DNA of 64,000 nucleotides, from NCBI RefSeq assembly GCF_018069865.1, contig NZ_JAGQDG010000001.1:496001-560000 (forward strand), read 5' to 3'. The notes beneath the pieces were generated by a model. The model did not search any database. It was given only the letters and a program-made list of their open reading frames with translations, and was not told where the DNA came from. Positions 51,612 to 61,436 of the stretch are shown in pieces (the first letter of the stretch is position 1; the number at the start of each line of letters is the position of its first letter). The position numbers and the translations under genes were made by a program. The DNA is from Ideonella paludis (lineage in GTDB: Bacteria; Pseudomonadota; Gammaproteobacteria; Burkholderiales; Burkholderiaceae_C).

Positions 51612-53945
51612 ATGAGCCGAGGCCTATTCGTCCAGCGCGTTCGCCAACCCTGGGAGTTGGACACCCAAGCCACCGAGACATCCCTGTTCAGTCCCATCCG
51701 CTGGGACTTGTTCGCGAGCACCTTGGCGGACCCGAGCGCTATTGGGATGCAGCAGGTCATCGTAGGGACAACCGGCAATGACTACCTCACGGGTACCGGT
51801 GCGGCAGATGTGATCGACGGTCTTCAGGGCGCCGACACGATGGCTGGCGGGACTGGCGACGATGTCTACATCGTCGATAACGCCGCAGATGTGGTTGTTG
51901 AGGCCACCGAAGAAGGCTTCGACACCGTGCTAGCCAGCGTCAGCACGGCATTAAGCGCCCATGTTGAGGACTTGATCTTGACTGGGGAGGCTATCCAGGG
52001 CACCGGCAATGACCTCAATAACGTGATCCGTGGCAACGACAGGAACAACGTCTTGTATGGCTTGGGCGGATGGGACGGTCTGTATGGCGGAGGTGGCGAT
52101 GACACTTTGCATGGCGGCGAAGACGTCGATACCCTTTATGGAGATGACGGTAACGACATGCTGTACGGTGAGGCCGAACAAGACGTCATGCATGGTGGTA
52201 GCGGTGATGATCGCTTAGAGGGCGGGAGCGGCAATGACTTAATCAGCGGTGACAGCGGTACCGATACCCTGATGGGCGGCGACGGAGACGATTACTTGGA
52301 GGGTGAGGCTGGCATCGATCAGATGCTGGGGGACGCCGGTAACGACAGCTTTGGTTTCCAAGCTTCAAGCGTCATGGGCACATCGGGGTTGATCGACGGA
52401 GGAGCCGATACAGATAGCCTCTTCGTTGATTTACGCGTGTCGACAAGTCCCCTCATTTGGCACCTCAACCCTGATCAAGTCTACAGACTGATGGGAACCG
52501 ACATTACCCATGTCGAAAGCCTGCATCTTTTGCTGGCCAACGGCGATGATGTCGTAACAAACCTGATGAGCATTGGCAATGACACACTCGCTGGCGAAGG
52601 TGGTCACGACTACCTGGCCAGTGGTGCCGGAAATGACTTCCTCTTGGGTGGCGACGGTAGCGACACCCTACTTGGTGGGGAAGGTAGTGATGAACTGAAT
52701 GGCGACCTAGGCGCAGACTACGTTCACGGGGGTGCCGGAGACGACCTCATGACGCACTTATTGGTAGACGCCAACCAGAATGACGCAGACACACTTATCG
52801 GCGGTGACGGGCTAGACACTTTGGCGGCCCAATGGAGTGCCAGTATCAACAACATCACTCTGGTCAACAGTGCATGTCAGACATTACACGTAGGGAGCAT
52901 GACCCTTTCTGGATTTGAGCGGTTTTCTGTGCAAACAGGTTCCGGTAACGACAAGCTTTCCAATGCAGGGTTCAGCGCAAATGACTGGTTTGTGAGTGGT
53001 GGAGGCAACGACACCCTTATCGGCGGAGGAGGCGACGACCTTTTGGCTGGTGAGGCAGATAACGACAGTTTGATCGGCGGCGACGGCGTCGATTACTTGG
53101 ATGGAGGAACTGGGTCAGACACGCTATTGGGTGGAGCGGGTGACGATCAATTGATTGACAGTGTCCAGTTTGTCCCCGACTCAAGCCCCGATGTATTAAA
53201 TGGTGGCGCAGGCGTTGATTCCCTGTCTGCAGACTGGAGTTGTGCTGACACAAGCATTGTCTGGCGCAACGATCCGAATGTAGTCAAGATCGTATACGGC
53301 AATAGCATCACAGGCATTGAGAGTCTCTACCTGACTCTGGGCGAGCACAACGACTCCATCACCAATCTGGTGGCCGGAGGCAGCAACTTCATCGACGGCC
53401 GGGGTGGTAACGATCGTATTGAACTCGGCGCTGGCGCAGACACGCTGGCCGGAGGTACGGGTAACGACACCCTGATTGGTGGCCGCGGAGCCGACGAGTT
53501 GTCGGGGCAGGAAGGCAGAGACACCTTTGTCTTCAACGGCCTTGATGCTGCTGACTTGATTTGGGACTTCAACGCAGCAGATGATGTGCTGCGTTTCGAC
53601 ATGGCTGGGCTTCCAGTGGGTGACCGCGACAGGCTCGTGGAGGGCGCATGCGTCATCAACAGTCCGGGCGGCTTCTCCAACAAAGCCGAGTTGGTGATTT
53701 GCACGCAGAACATTGAGGGTGAAATCACGGCAGAAAGCGCTGCTCTCGCCATTGGCAGTGCAACAAGCAACTACGCCTTGGGCCAAACTTGCCTGTTCAC
53801 GGTCAGCAACGGCAGTGATTCTGCGGTGTACTACTTCAAATCCACCGACCGCAATGCCCACGTCAGCGCCACTGAGCTGAAGCTGCTGACCACGCTGTTA
53901 AGCGCACCCACCACAACCATTGACGATTACATCTTTGGCCCCTGA
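51612..53945 (+). CDS. RTX-type secreted calcium-binding protein
   Basis: The 777-residue acidic protein is full of GGxGxDxxx nonapeptides that bind calcium outside the cell (GGGGDDTLHGGEDVDTLYG, GGSGDDRLEGGSGNDLISG). These are broken by three diverged modules at about 259-320, 393-453 and 525-590. The C-terminus (DLIWDFNAADDVLRFD to DDYIFGP) fits a type I secretion signal region. No N-terminal signal peptide is seen and no type I exporter is in the window. A strong SD (GAGGAGA) precedes the ATG. GC content is lower than its neighbours. Function, such as adhesin or surface protein, is unknown; no enzyme domain is evident. Confidence 0.9.
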   Translation: MSRGLFVQRVRQPWELDTQATETSLFSPIRWDLFASTLADPSAIGMQQVIVGTTGNDYLTGTGAADVIDGLQGADTMAGGTGDDVYIVDNAADVVVEATEEGFDTVLASVSTALSAHVEDLILTGEAIQGTGNDLNNVIRGNDRNNVLYGLGGWDGLYGGGGDDTLHGGEDVDTLYGDDGNDMLYGEAEQDVMHGGSGDDRLEGGSGNDLISGDSGTDTLMGGDGDDYLEGEAGIDQMLGDAGNDSFGFQASSVMGTSGLIDGGADTDSLFVDLRVSTSPLIWHLNPDQVYRLMGTDITHVESLHLLLANGDDVVTNLMSIGNDTLAGEGGHDYLASGAGNDFLLGGDGSDTLLGGEGSDELNGDLGADYVHGGAGDDLMTHLLVDANQNDADTLIGGDGLDTLAAQWSASINNITLVNSACQTLHVGSMTLSGFERFSVQTGSGNDKLSNAGFSANDWFVSGGGNDTLIGGGGDDLLAGEADNDSLIGGDGVDYLDGGTGSDTLLGGAGDDQLIDSVQFVPDSSPDVLNGGAGVDSLSADWSCADTSIVWRNDPNVVKIVYGNSITGIESLYLTLGEHNDSITNLVAGGSNFIDGRGGNDRIELGAGADTLAGGTGNDTLIGGRGADELSGQEGRDTFVFNGLDAADLIWDFNAADDVLRFDMAGLPVGDRDRLVEGACVINSPGGFSNKAELVICTQNIEGEITAESAALAIGSATSNYALGQTCLFTVSNGSDSAVYYFKSTDRNAHVSATELKLLTTLLSAPTTTIDDYIFGP

Positions 53946-53949
53946 ATCC

Positions 53950-53974
53950 AGGGGGCGTCCGATGGGCGCCCCCT
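53950..53974. terminator. GC hairpin between RTX and creD genes
   Basis: Stem AGGGGGCG and CGCCCCCT starts a few bases after the RTX stop, between convergent genes. No T-run is present, so termination is possible but not certain. Confidence 0.45.
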
Positions 53975-53978
53975 CAGG

Positions 53979-55427
53979 TTAGCCTGCCAACTTGCTGTCG
54001 TCCGGCGTCCCCCGCGCATCCTCAAACAAGCGATACCAGTCCACCCGACGGGTCAGCCACATCACGGCGGCGACGGCGGTGAAGAGGCCCACCGAGCCGA
54101 TGACGAGTGCCGTTTGTTCGCGTTGCAGCAGCACATACATCAGGCCGTAGAGCAAGGCCATGGCGGCGCCGAAGAGCACGCCCGCTTTGCGCTGGCCCAG
54201 CATGTGGGCGGTGTAGCTGCCCAGCAAGGTGACGCAGGCGGTGCTGGCGGCGGCGTAGGCCACCCAAAAGGCAAAGTGCTCGGACAGGCTGAGCAAGAGC
54301 AGGAAGAACAGCGTCAGCGCCAAGCCCACCAAGGCGTATTGAACCGGGTGGACGCGGCGCACGCGGCCCTTGCCCAGCACCTCGACCAGGCCCACGGCCA
54401 CAAAAGTCAGTGCAATGAAGAGCAGGCCGTACTTGGTGGCGCGGTCGCTGAGCATATAAGGGTTGACCGGGTCGATGAAGGCCACAGCCAGGGTGTCTAC
54501 GCAGCCCTTGGCGCCGCTGGCTTCGGCCGCCGCTGCGACGGCGTAACGCTGATCATCATCAAACCCTCTTGGTGTGTTGGACAGGTCGCATATCGCTGCA
54601 TCGTCCAGCACCTGCTTGGGCGCGGCCGAAGCCAAGGAGGACACCTTCCACTGCGCCTCAAAGCCGGCGTCGCTGATGCTGCGGTCGGTGGGCAAGAAGC
54701 GGCCGCCAAAGGAGGGGTGCGGCCAGTCAGAGCTGAGCTTCCAGGTGGTGGCGTTGGCAGCGGGCACCACGGCCAAGCGCGCCGTGCCCACCAGTTCCAG
54801 CTCGATGCGCGCCGTGACGGCAGCCTTGTCGTCGGCCAAGGGCCAGGGCGCAGGCAGGGTCACGTGAAAGCCTTGCTTGTACTCGGCATGTTGGGTGCCG
54901 GGCTGCACCGCAAACTCTGTGCCTTGCACCACGGCTTTGGCCTGGCGCACGCCGCGCACGTCGCCCAGCGCCAGCAGCAGCACCGCAGGCTGGCACTTCA
55001 GCCGCCCATCGGCGCGCTCGGCCACCGGCCGCATGGCCTGGGCGTTGGCCCAATCGGCGTCCAAAGCAAAACGGCCCACATAACCATTGACCTTGAACAA
55101 GCCCCGATAGCGCGGCTCGCTGTTCAGGGCGCTGGTGATGCGCAGGTTGTCGGGCGTGGCCTGCAGCAGGAACTCGCGCTTCTCCACCACTTTCTTTTTG
55201 TCTTTGCCCTCGCCCACGGTGCTGTCCCACTCTTCGGCGCATTGGCGCTGCAGCAGCGGGCCGAGCACGGTTTGCGCGCCGGCTTGGGACTGCTGCACGC
55301 TGCGTTCGGCCTCTTGTTGGCGCTCGGCGCGCTCGTCCACCAAAAAGCCGATGCGGGCTAACACCATAGTGAGCCCCAGCGCGAAGGCGCCCACAGCGAC
55401 AACTTTGCCCAACAGGGGGAATTTCAT
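53979..55427 (-). CDS. creD: Inner membrane protein CreD
   Basis: CreD (Cet) is an inner membrane protein induced by the CreBC system and linked to envelope stress and beta-lactam response. It has one N-terminal helix, a large periplasmic domain (FKVNGYVGRFALDADW, GGRFLPTDRSIS) and about five C-terminal helices (FLLLLSLSEHFAFWVAYAAAS). At 482 residues it is normal. A cre-tag lies upstream at 55498-55513. Confidence 0.92.
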   Translation of the reverse strand: MKFPLLGKVVAVGAFALGLTMVLARIGFLVDERAERQQEAERSVQQSQAGAQTVLGPLLQRQCAEEWDSTVGEGKDKKKVVEKREFLLQATPDNLRITSALNSEPRYRGLFKVNGYVGRFALDADWANAQAMRPVAERADGRLKCQPAVLLLALGDVRGVRQAKAVVQGTEFAVQPGTQHAEYKQGFHVTLPAPWPLADDKAAVTARIELELVGTARLAVVPAANATTWKLSSDWPHPSFGGRFLPTDRSISDAGFEAQWKVSSLASAAPKQVLDDAAICDLSNTPRGFDDDQRYAVAAAAEASGAKGCVDTLAVAFIDPVNPYMLSDRATKYGLLFIALTFVAVGLVEVLGKGRVRRVHPVQYALVGLALTLFFLLLLSLSEHFAFWVAYAAASTACVTLLGSYTAHMLGQRKAGVLFGAAMALLYGLMYVLLQREQTALVIGSVGLFTAVAAVMWLTRRVDWYRLFEDARGTPDDSKLAG

Positions 55428-55497
55428 GAGATGGCCTCCAGCCTCGGTTCAGAAGGCTCAGAGCATCTCGCTGCTGCGTGAAGGCAGAAGGGGCTGT

Positions 55498-55513
55498 GTG
55501 AAGCGGGCGTGAA
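55498..55513 (-). promoter_or_regulatory. CreB-binding cre-tag upstream of creD
   Basis: On the minus strand the sequence is TTCAC-N6-TTCAC, the exact E. coli cre-tag pattern. It lies 71-86 bp before the creD ATG and just after the creC stop. A third half-site (GTGAA on the plus strand at 55478-55482) lies between it and creD. It predicts direct CreB activation of creD. Confidence 0.8.
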
Positions 55514-55519
55514 GTCGCC

Positions 55520-56971
55520 TCAGGGCAGGCGAATGCTCAGGCGCAGGCCGGGCTCGGCATTCTGGACGGACCAACTGCCGCCATGCAGCGCCACCACCTG
55601 GCCGACGATGGCCAAGCCTAAGCCACTGCCCTTGCGGCCATCGACCGGGTTGACGGTGGCAAAAAAGCGCTGGCCCAACTGCGGCAGTGCGTAGTCGGGC
55701 ACGCCGGGGCCGTGGTCGCGCACGCTCCAGCACACCTCGCGGCCCTCGCGCTGCACCGCCAGGTCAAGCTGGCGCGGCTGGCCTTGGGCACCGTGCTGGC
55801 AGGCATTGACCAGGGCATTGGACAAGGCCAAAGCGAGGCTTTCAGCATCGCCCCGCACCGGGGCGTGGTCTCGCGCCAGCCAGTGCACCGTCAGGCCGCT
55901 TTGGCTGAGCAGCGCGGCATGCTCGGCCAGCAGTTGCTCGGTCAGGGCCACCAGGTCGATGGGGTCGCGGTGGGCGGGGCTGCGCTGGGTCTCCAGCTTG
56001 GACAGCGCCAACAGCTTGTCCACCAGCTCGCGCAGGCGCTCCACTTGCCCCTCAATCTGTGCGGTAAAGCGCTGTCGATCTGCCGCCGGCAGCTCGTCTT
56101 GCAGCAGCTCGGCCGCGCCTTGAATGGCGGTGAGCGGGCTCTTCAGCTCATGCGTCAGGGCGCGCACATCGTGCTCCAGACGATCCCGGCCTTCCAGGCG
56201 CTGGCGCATGCGGTCCATGGCTTGGGCCAGCTCGCCCAGCTCGCCGGGCAGCTCGGGCGGCCGGGGCGCGGCGGCCAGGTCGCCCTGTGGCTCGCCCACC
56301 GCCAAGGCATAGCGGCGCAGGCGGCGCACCGAGGCCACGGTCCACAGCGTCACGCCCAATCCCACCAGCAGCGACAGGCCCATCAGCCACACGCCGGCCC
56401 AGAAGATTTTGCGCTCGGCACGGTCGATGAAGGGCGCGACGGTGGCCAGGGGCTTGCCCACCGTCACCACGCCCAGCAGGCGTCCGTCTTGCTGCACCGG
56501 GGCGGCGACAAACATCACCGAGGTCCGGTCGTCGGTTTGCACCTCGCGGGTGGCGCGGGCACCGTATTCGCCGCGCAGGGTGCGGGCCACATCGCGCCAG
56601 CGGGAGTAGTCTTCGCCCACCGCCGGTTTGGGGCCGGAGTCAAACACCACCCGGCCCGAGGCGTCCGTCACATAGACCCGAAAGTCCAGGGTGCGTTTGT
56701 TCAGGCCCCAAATCTTGGCGTCGATGGGCCGGCTGGCGTAGTTCTGCACCTGCTGGGCAAAGGCCGAGCCTTCCAGCGTGCCACCGGGCGGCAAGGCGGC
56801 TAAGTCTGGCGTGGCCGTCTCGGCCAGCAGGTTGGCGGTGTCGATGAGGATGTCTTCCATCACCTCGCGCACGCTGGGTTTGACCTCGGCCAAGAACACG
56901 CGCAGCACAAAGAAGGCCGCAAGGCCGGTGATCAACAAGAAGCCCCCCAAGAGGCGCAGGCCGATGCGCAT
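55520..56971 (-). CDS. creC: Sensor histidine kinase CreC
   Basis: This two-helix sensor kinase has an N-terminal helix and a periplasmic CreC sensing domain (to about 180). A second helix (IFWAGVWLMGLSLLVGLGV) is followed by HAMP, HisKA with RALTHELKSPLTAIQGAAELL (near 274) and HATPase with GKGSGLGLAIV. The ATG at 56971 (MRIGLRLL) gives 483 residues, as in E. coli CreC (474); a longer frame to 57157 is rejected. It lies 11 bp after creB. Confidence 0.93.
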   Translation of the reverse strand: MRIGLRLLGGFLLITGLAAFFVLRVFLAEVKPSVREVMEDILIDTANLLAETATPDLAALPPGGTLEGSAFAQQVQNYASRPIDAKIWGLNKRTLDFRVYVTDASGRVVFDSGPKPAVGEDYSRWRDVARTLRGEYGARATREVQTDDRTSVMFVAAPVQQDGRLLGVVTVGKPLATVAPFIDRAERKIFWAGVWLMGLSLLVGLGVTLWTVASVRRLRRYALAVGEPQGDLAAAPRPPELPGELGELAQAMDRMRQRLEGRDRLEHDVRALTHELKSPLTAIQGAAELLQDELPAADRQRFTAQIEGQVERLRELVDKLLALSKLETQRSPAHRDPIDLVALTEQLLAEHAALLSQSGLTVHWLARDHAPVRGDAESLALALSNALVNACQHGAQGQPRQLDLAVQREGREVCWSVRDHGPGVPDYALPQLGQRFFATVNPVDGRKGSGLGLAIVGQVVALHGGSWSVQNAEPGLRLSIRLP

Positions 56972-56982
56972 GGCTTGGCCTC

Positions 56983-57690
<708 letters not shown>

Positions 57691-57711
57691 GTGGAGCGAT
57701 CAACAACGGGC

Positions 57712-58353
57712 TTAACGCGCCAGATGAGAGCCAAGCACCGGGAAGAGCTTGAGCAAGCCGTCTTGCAAGAGCTCCACGGCCATGGCGGCCAAGATCAAGC
57801 CCATCAGCCGGGTCATCACATTGATGCCGGTTTGGCCCAGCACCTTGGCAATGCGGCCCGAGGCCGAAAAGGCCAGATACGTGGCCACCCCAATCACCAC
57901 GCCATAGCCCACCAGGGCGGCATGCTCCCAAAAGCTGCGCGTCTTCTCGGCATAAATGACCATGGTGGAGATCGTGGCCGGTCCGGTCAGCAGCGGAATG
58001 GTGAGGGGCACCACCGCAATGGAGGAGCCCGAGTCCGCCTTGGCCTGGCCGTCGTCCACATCTTTGGCGCGGCTCTCGGCGGGCTGGGCGTTCAGCATGT
58101 TCAGCGCGGAGATCAAAAGCAACAGCCCCCCGCCCACCTGGAAGCTGGCGATGGAGATGCCAAAGAACTCAATGATCTTCAGCCCCGCCACGCTGCTGAT
58201 GGCGATGACCAAAAAGGCGGCCAAAGAGCTGATGCGGATGGTGCGCTGGCGCTCCTCCCGGCTGAGGTGCTGCGTGAAGTGAATGAAAAAAGGCACCACG
58301 CCAATCGGGTTGACGATGGCCAGCAAGGCGATCAGGGGCTTGAGGAAGTCCAT
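57712..58353 (-). CDS. MarC-family membrane protein
   Basis: A 213-residue, six-helix UPF0056/MarC protein of unknown function. The start MDFLKPLIALLAIVNPIGVVPFF, the PLTIPLLTGPATISTMV loop and the GINVMTRLMGLILAAMAVELL end are typical. It lies 22 bp upstream of creB on the same strand and may share its transcript. Confidence 0.9.
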   Translation of the reverse strand: MDFLKPLIALLAIVNPIGVVPFFIHFTQHLSREERQRTIRISSLAAFLVIAISSVAGLKIIEFFGISIASFQVGGGLLLLISALNMLNAQPAESRAKDVDDGQAKADSGSSIAVVPLTIPLLTGPATISTMVIYAEKTRSFWEHAALVGYGVVIGVATYLAFSASGRIAKVLGQTGINVMTRLMGLILAAMAVELLQDGLLKLFPVLGSHLAR

Positions 58354-58401
58354 GGGCGCGCATTCTGTCTGCTGCGCTGCCGATTGGCGAGCCAGGTGGC
58401 G

Positions 58402-59178
58402 TTAAGTTCGACACGTCAGCAGCTCGGCCGCATAGCGCAGGCCCGCCGCGGCCCGCGGCCCATACCAGCTCAGCAGCTCGCCATCCACCAGCCGCACCCG
58501 GGCGTTCGGGCACAGCGTTTGGGCCGCGGCCAGGTGTTGCTCGGTGAACTGATAGGGCTCGCTGGAGAGCCAAACCTCTTCAATGGCCGCGAGCCAAGGC
58601 TCGTCACCCTGCAGCACGGGGTAGCGCCCCGCACCGTGCGGGCCGCCCTCGACCGCGGGCCAGGTTTGGGCGCCCACCCGGGCCAGCAAGCGGCTGATGT
58701 AGGTGTCGCGGGCCACGGTCATCCAGGGCTCGCGCCAGATCAGGTACAGCACTTTGGGCGGCGGCTCGGGCGCGGCAGCGCTCACCTCGGCCAAAGCCTG
58801 CTGCAGTTCTCGCTCCAGGGTTTGCACACGCGGGAGCACCGGCGGCAAGTGCCCAAAGTGCTCGGCCATTTGCGCCAGCAAGCCCAGGTTGTCCTCAGGG
58901 CCGCAAGGGTGGGTCACGATGATGTGGGGGACGAACTCGCGCAGCGCCGCCACGGTCTCCAAGCGGTTCTCGTCCACATTGACCAGCACATGCGTGGGCG
59001 CCAGCCGCCGCAGCTTGGCCACATTCACATCTTTGGTCCCACCCACTTTGGGAACGGCACCCGCCTCTGCCGCAGGGTGAATGCAAAAGCCGGTGCGCGC
59101 CACCACCCAGGGGCCTAGCCCTAAGGCAAAGAGCAATTCGGTGAGGCTGGGGACCAAGCTGGCGATGCGTGTCTGCAT
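58402..59178 (-). CDS. Helical-backbone metal receptor (BtuF-like), no signal peptide
   Basis: The fold is that of the BtuF/FhuD substrate-binding proteins (RIASLVPSLTELLFALGLG, HVLVNVDENRLETV, YLIWREPWMTVARDTYISRLL). The ATG at 59178 begins directly at the mature-like domain, so no signal peptide is present and the protein is probably cytoplasmic. This suggests a corrinoid- or metal-related role rather than ABC uptake. No transporter genes are nearby. Confidence 0.82.
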   Translation of the reverse strand: MQTRIASLVPSLTELLFALGLGPWVVARTGFCIHPAAEAGAVPKVGGTKDVNVAKLRRLAPTHVLVNVDENRLETVAALREFVPHIIVTHPCGPEDNLGLLAQMAEHFGHLPPVLPRVQTLERELQQALAEVSAAAPEPPPKVLYLIWREPWMTVARDTYISRLLARVGAQTWPAVEGGPHGAGRYPVLQGDEPWLAAIEEVWLSSEPYQFTEQHLAAAQTLCPNARVRLVDGELLSWYGPRAAAGLRYAAELLTCRT

Positions 59179-59372
59179 AGACCGGATGCTATCCCCACAT
59201 AAAAACGACACTTTGTTGCTTTGCGCTTTACTTCCAAAGAGAAATTGGTTTCATAATGGGTCGGGGTCGGAAACGTCCCCAAGTTGCTGTGTATGGACGC
59301 GGCGCCTTCGCTTGATGGTTCACGCTGGGTTGAAGCTCCACATGGTCTTTTTGTTCTAAAGGAGCTTCCCCG

Positions 59373-59819
59373 ATGGGAAACAAACTCTATGTCGGCAACC
59401 TCGCTTACAGCGTGCGCGACGACTCTCTGCATCAAGCTTTCTCTGAATTCGGCACCGTCACGTCCGCCAAGGTCATGATGGACCGCGACACCGGCCGCTC
59501 TAAGGGCTTCGGTTTCGTCGAAATGGGTTCGGATGCTGAAGCACAAACCGCGATCAACGGCATGAACGGCCAGGCCCTCGAAGGCCGCGCTATTGTCGTG
59601 AACGAAGCCCGTCCTCGCGAAGAGCGTCCGGGTGGCTTCGGTGGCGGCCGCAGTGGTGGCGGTGGCGGCGGCTACGGTGGTGGCGCTGGCGGCGGTGGCC
59701 GTAGCCCCTACGGTGGCGGCGGTGCTGGCGGCGGCGGCCGTAGCCCCTACGGCGGCGGTGGCCGCAGTGGTGGTGGCGGCGGCGGTGGCGGCTACGGCGG
59801 TGGCCGCGGCGGTTACTGA
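59373..59819 (+). CDS. RRM-type RNA-binding protein with Gly-rich tail
   Basis: One RRM domain (residues 3-80) with RNP2 LYVGNL and RNP1 KGFGFVEM is followed by a disordered tail of GGG/YGG/RSP repeats to residue 148, as in cyanobacterial Rbp proteins. A good SD (AAAGGAG) precedes the ATG. A 194-bp leader separates it from the divergent metal-receptor gene. It is probably cold or stress related, inferred from the family. Confidence 0.92.
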   Translation: MGNKLYVGNLAYSVRDDSLHQAFSEFGTVTSAKVMMDRDTGRSKGFGFVEMGSDAEAQTAINGMNGQALEGRAIVVNEARPREERPGGFGGGRSGGGGGGYGGGAGGGGRSPYGGGGAGGGGRSPYGGGGRSGGGGGGGGYGGGRGGY

Positions 59820-59828
59820 TCAGCCCCT

Positions 59829-59890
59829 CTGGAGCCTCTAAGGCTCCAGACCCCGATCAAAAGCGCAGATGGGCAACCACTGCGCTTTTT
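59829..59890 (+). terminator. Double hairpin terminator after the RRM gene
   Basis: Hairpin 1 is CTGGAGCCT and AGGCTCCAG (59829-59849). Hairpin 2 is AAAAGCGCAG and CTGCGCTTTT (59859-59889), ending in T residues. The second is the intrinsic terminator and can also serve the convergent SDR gene. Confidence 0.85.
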
Positions 59891-59904
59891 GCATTTCTGG
59901 GGGC

Positions 59905-60708
59905 TCAGTCCTCGCCGCGCCGCTTCTTTCGGCCACGCCCGGCAAACAGGGCGTCAAACACCGGGTTGGGCAGCAGGCGCATCAGCTTGGCCACCACCCC
60001 CATCTGCCAGGGAATGACCCGGTAGCTGCTGCCCGCCGTGATGGCCTCAAAGGCCTTCTGGGCGAAGTCTTCGGGCTGCATCAAAAATGGCATGGGATAG
60101 GTGTTGGCCGCCGTCAGCGGGGTAGCGATATAGCCCGGCACCAAGGTCACCACCTGCACCCCGAACGGGCGGCATTCGCCGCGCAGGCTTTCGCAATAGG
60201 CCACCACAGCGGATTTGCTGGCGCAATAAGCGCCATGCCCCGGCAAGCCGCGGATGGAGGCCACGCTGGCCACCCCCACCAAGCGGCCGCTGCGGCGCTC
60301 GCGCATGGGTGCGACAAAGGGATGAAAGGTCGCCGCCAGCCCTAAGTTGTTGGTGGCGAAGGTGTCGCGCATCACGTCCAGATCTTCGCGAATGGCGGTG
60401 TCCATGCCCACGCTGATGCCGGCGTTCGCAATGACGGCATCGGGCAGGCCGCACTCCGCCAAGCAGCGCTGACCGGCCGCGACAATGCTGTCCACATCCT
60501 GCACATCGGCTGCGGTGACCCAGCATTGATCTTGGGTGAAACCTTGAGCAAGTGCCCACTCACGAAGCACTTCGACCCGCCGTGCCACCAGAGCCAGACG
60601 CCAGCCTTGCCGCGCAAACTGCAGCGCCAGCGCTTGGCCGATGCCACTGGAGGCCCCGGTGATGAACACCAAAGGGTGCGACGAAACCGCAGCAGGGGCG
60701 TTGCTCAT
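59905..60708 (-). CDS. Short-chain dehydrogenase/reductase
   Basis: Rossmann motif TGASSGIGQALA (about 16-27), NAG in VIANAGISVG, and the catalytic YCASKSAV (Tyr/Lys) with a preceding Ser (VASVASIRG) mark a classical SDR with 267 residues. The substrate is unknown. Its start overlaps the lptC stop by one base. In related genomes this SDR often follows dsbA, which here is about 36 kb away. Confidence 0.92.
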   Translation of the reverse strand: MSNAPAAVSSHPLVFITGASSGIGQALALQFARQGWRLALVARRVEVLREWALAQGFTQDQCWVTAADVQDVDSIVAAGQRCLAECGLPDAVIANAGISVGMDTAIREDLDVMRDTFATNNLGLAATFHPFVAPMRERRSGRLVGVASVASIRGLPGHGAYCASKSAVVAYCESLRGECRPFGVQVVTLVPGYIATPLTAANTYPMPFLMQPEDFAQKAFEAITAGSSYRVIPWQMGVVAKLMRLLPNPVFDALFAGRGRKKRRGED

Positions 60709-61421
60709 CAGGGCTTTAGGAAGGCTGGGGCCACATTGGGCTGCAGGCGGGCTTGCACTCGGCCCTGCAGCAGGAGTTGGCCCTGGGTTTGGTCAAAGTC
60801 CAGGGCATCGGCCTGGAACTCACTCTGGCCTTGGCGCACGCGCACCGGCTTGTCAGCCACCATGCGGCGCTCTTTGAGATAGGCGATCAAGCGATCGCCT
60901 TCGATCTGCACCACGTCGCCCTCGGCGCCGGTACTGACCACCTTGGCGCCGCCCTCCAAGCGGACTTGCGTGCCATCGCCCAAGGCTACGGCGCGTCGCG
61001 CGGTGGCATGGGTGACGCGGCCATCCTCGCCCGTGGCAATGAGCTGCACGATGTCGATCTCGATCTCGTCGGTGTCCGGATAGTGGCGCAGTTGTTCGCC
61101 CATCAAGCGGGCGATGGGACGGCCTTGGGCATCGAAGCGCTCAATGCTGAAGGTGGCCATGGTGTAGTCAGGCTCATGCCGGACGGCTTTTTCGGCCGCG
61201 GGGCCGACAGGCTTGGGCGCGTTCTTCACCAACCACCAGGTGCCCAGCGCCAGCAAGGCCATCATCAACAAGGGCAGGTAAGTGGCCAGCAGGCCCTTGA
61301 GACGCGTCGGCCAATGCACCACCCGGCGTCGCTGACCAGGCCCCGCCACCACGGGGGCCAGCGGTTCGCTGAGCGAGGCCGGGACCTCGGGCAGGTCAGG
61401 CAGATGCAAAGGATGGTTCAT
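60708..61421 (-). CDS. lptC: LPS export protein LptC
   Basis: A bitopic LptC has an N-terminal cytoplasmic extension (about 35 residues), a membrane helix (TYLPLLMMALLALGTWWLV, about 49-67) and a periplasmic LptC domain (DYTMATFSIERFDAQG, then LEGGAKVVSTGAEGDVVQIEG). It hands lipopolysaccharide to LptA. LptA normally follows directly, but here lies at 4714-5301, while an SDR follows instead. The gene follows kdsC by 15 bp. Confidence 0.92.
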   Translation of the reverse strand: MNHPLHLPDLPEVPASLSEPLAPVVAGPGQRRRVVHWPTRLKGLLATYLPLLMMALLALGTWWLVKNAPKPVGPAAEKAVRHEPDYTMATFSIERFDAQGRPIARLMGEQLRHYPDTDEIEIDIVQLIATGEDGRVTHATARRAVALGDGTQVRLEGGAKVVSTGAEGDVVQIEGDRLIAYLKERRMVADKPVRVRQGQSEFQADALDFDQTQGQLLLQGRVQARLQPNVAPAFLKP

Positions 61422-61436
61422 GTAGCGGGCCGCAGC

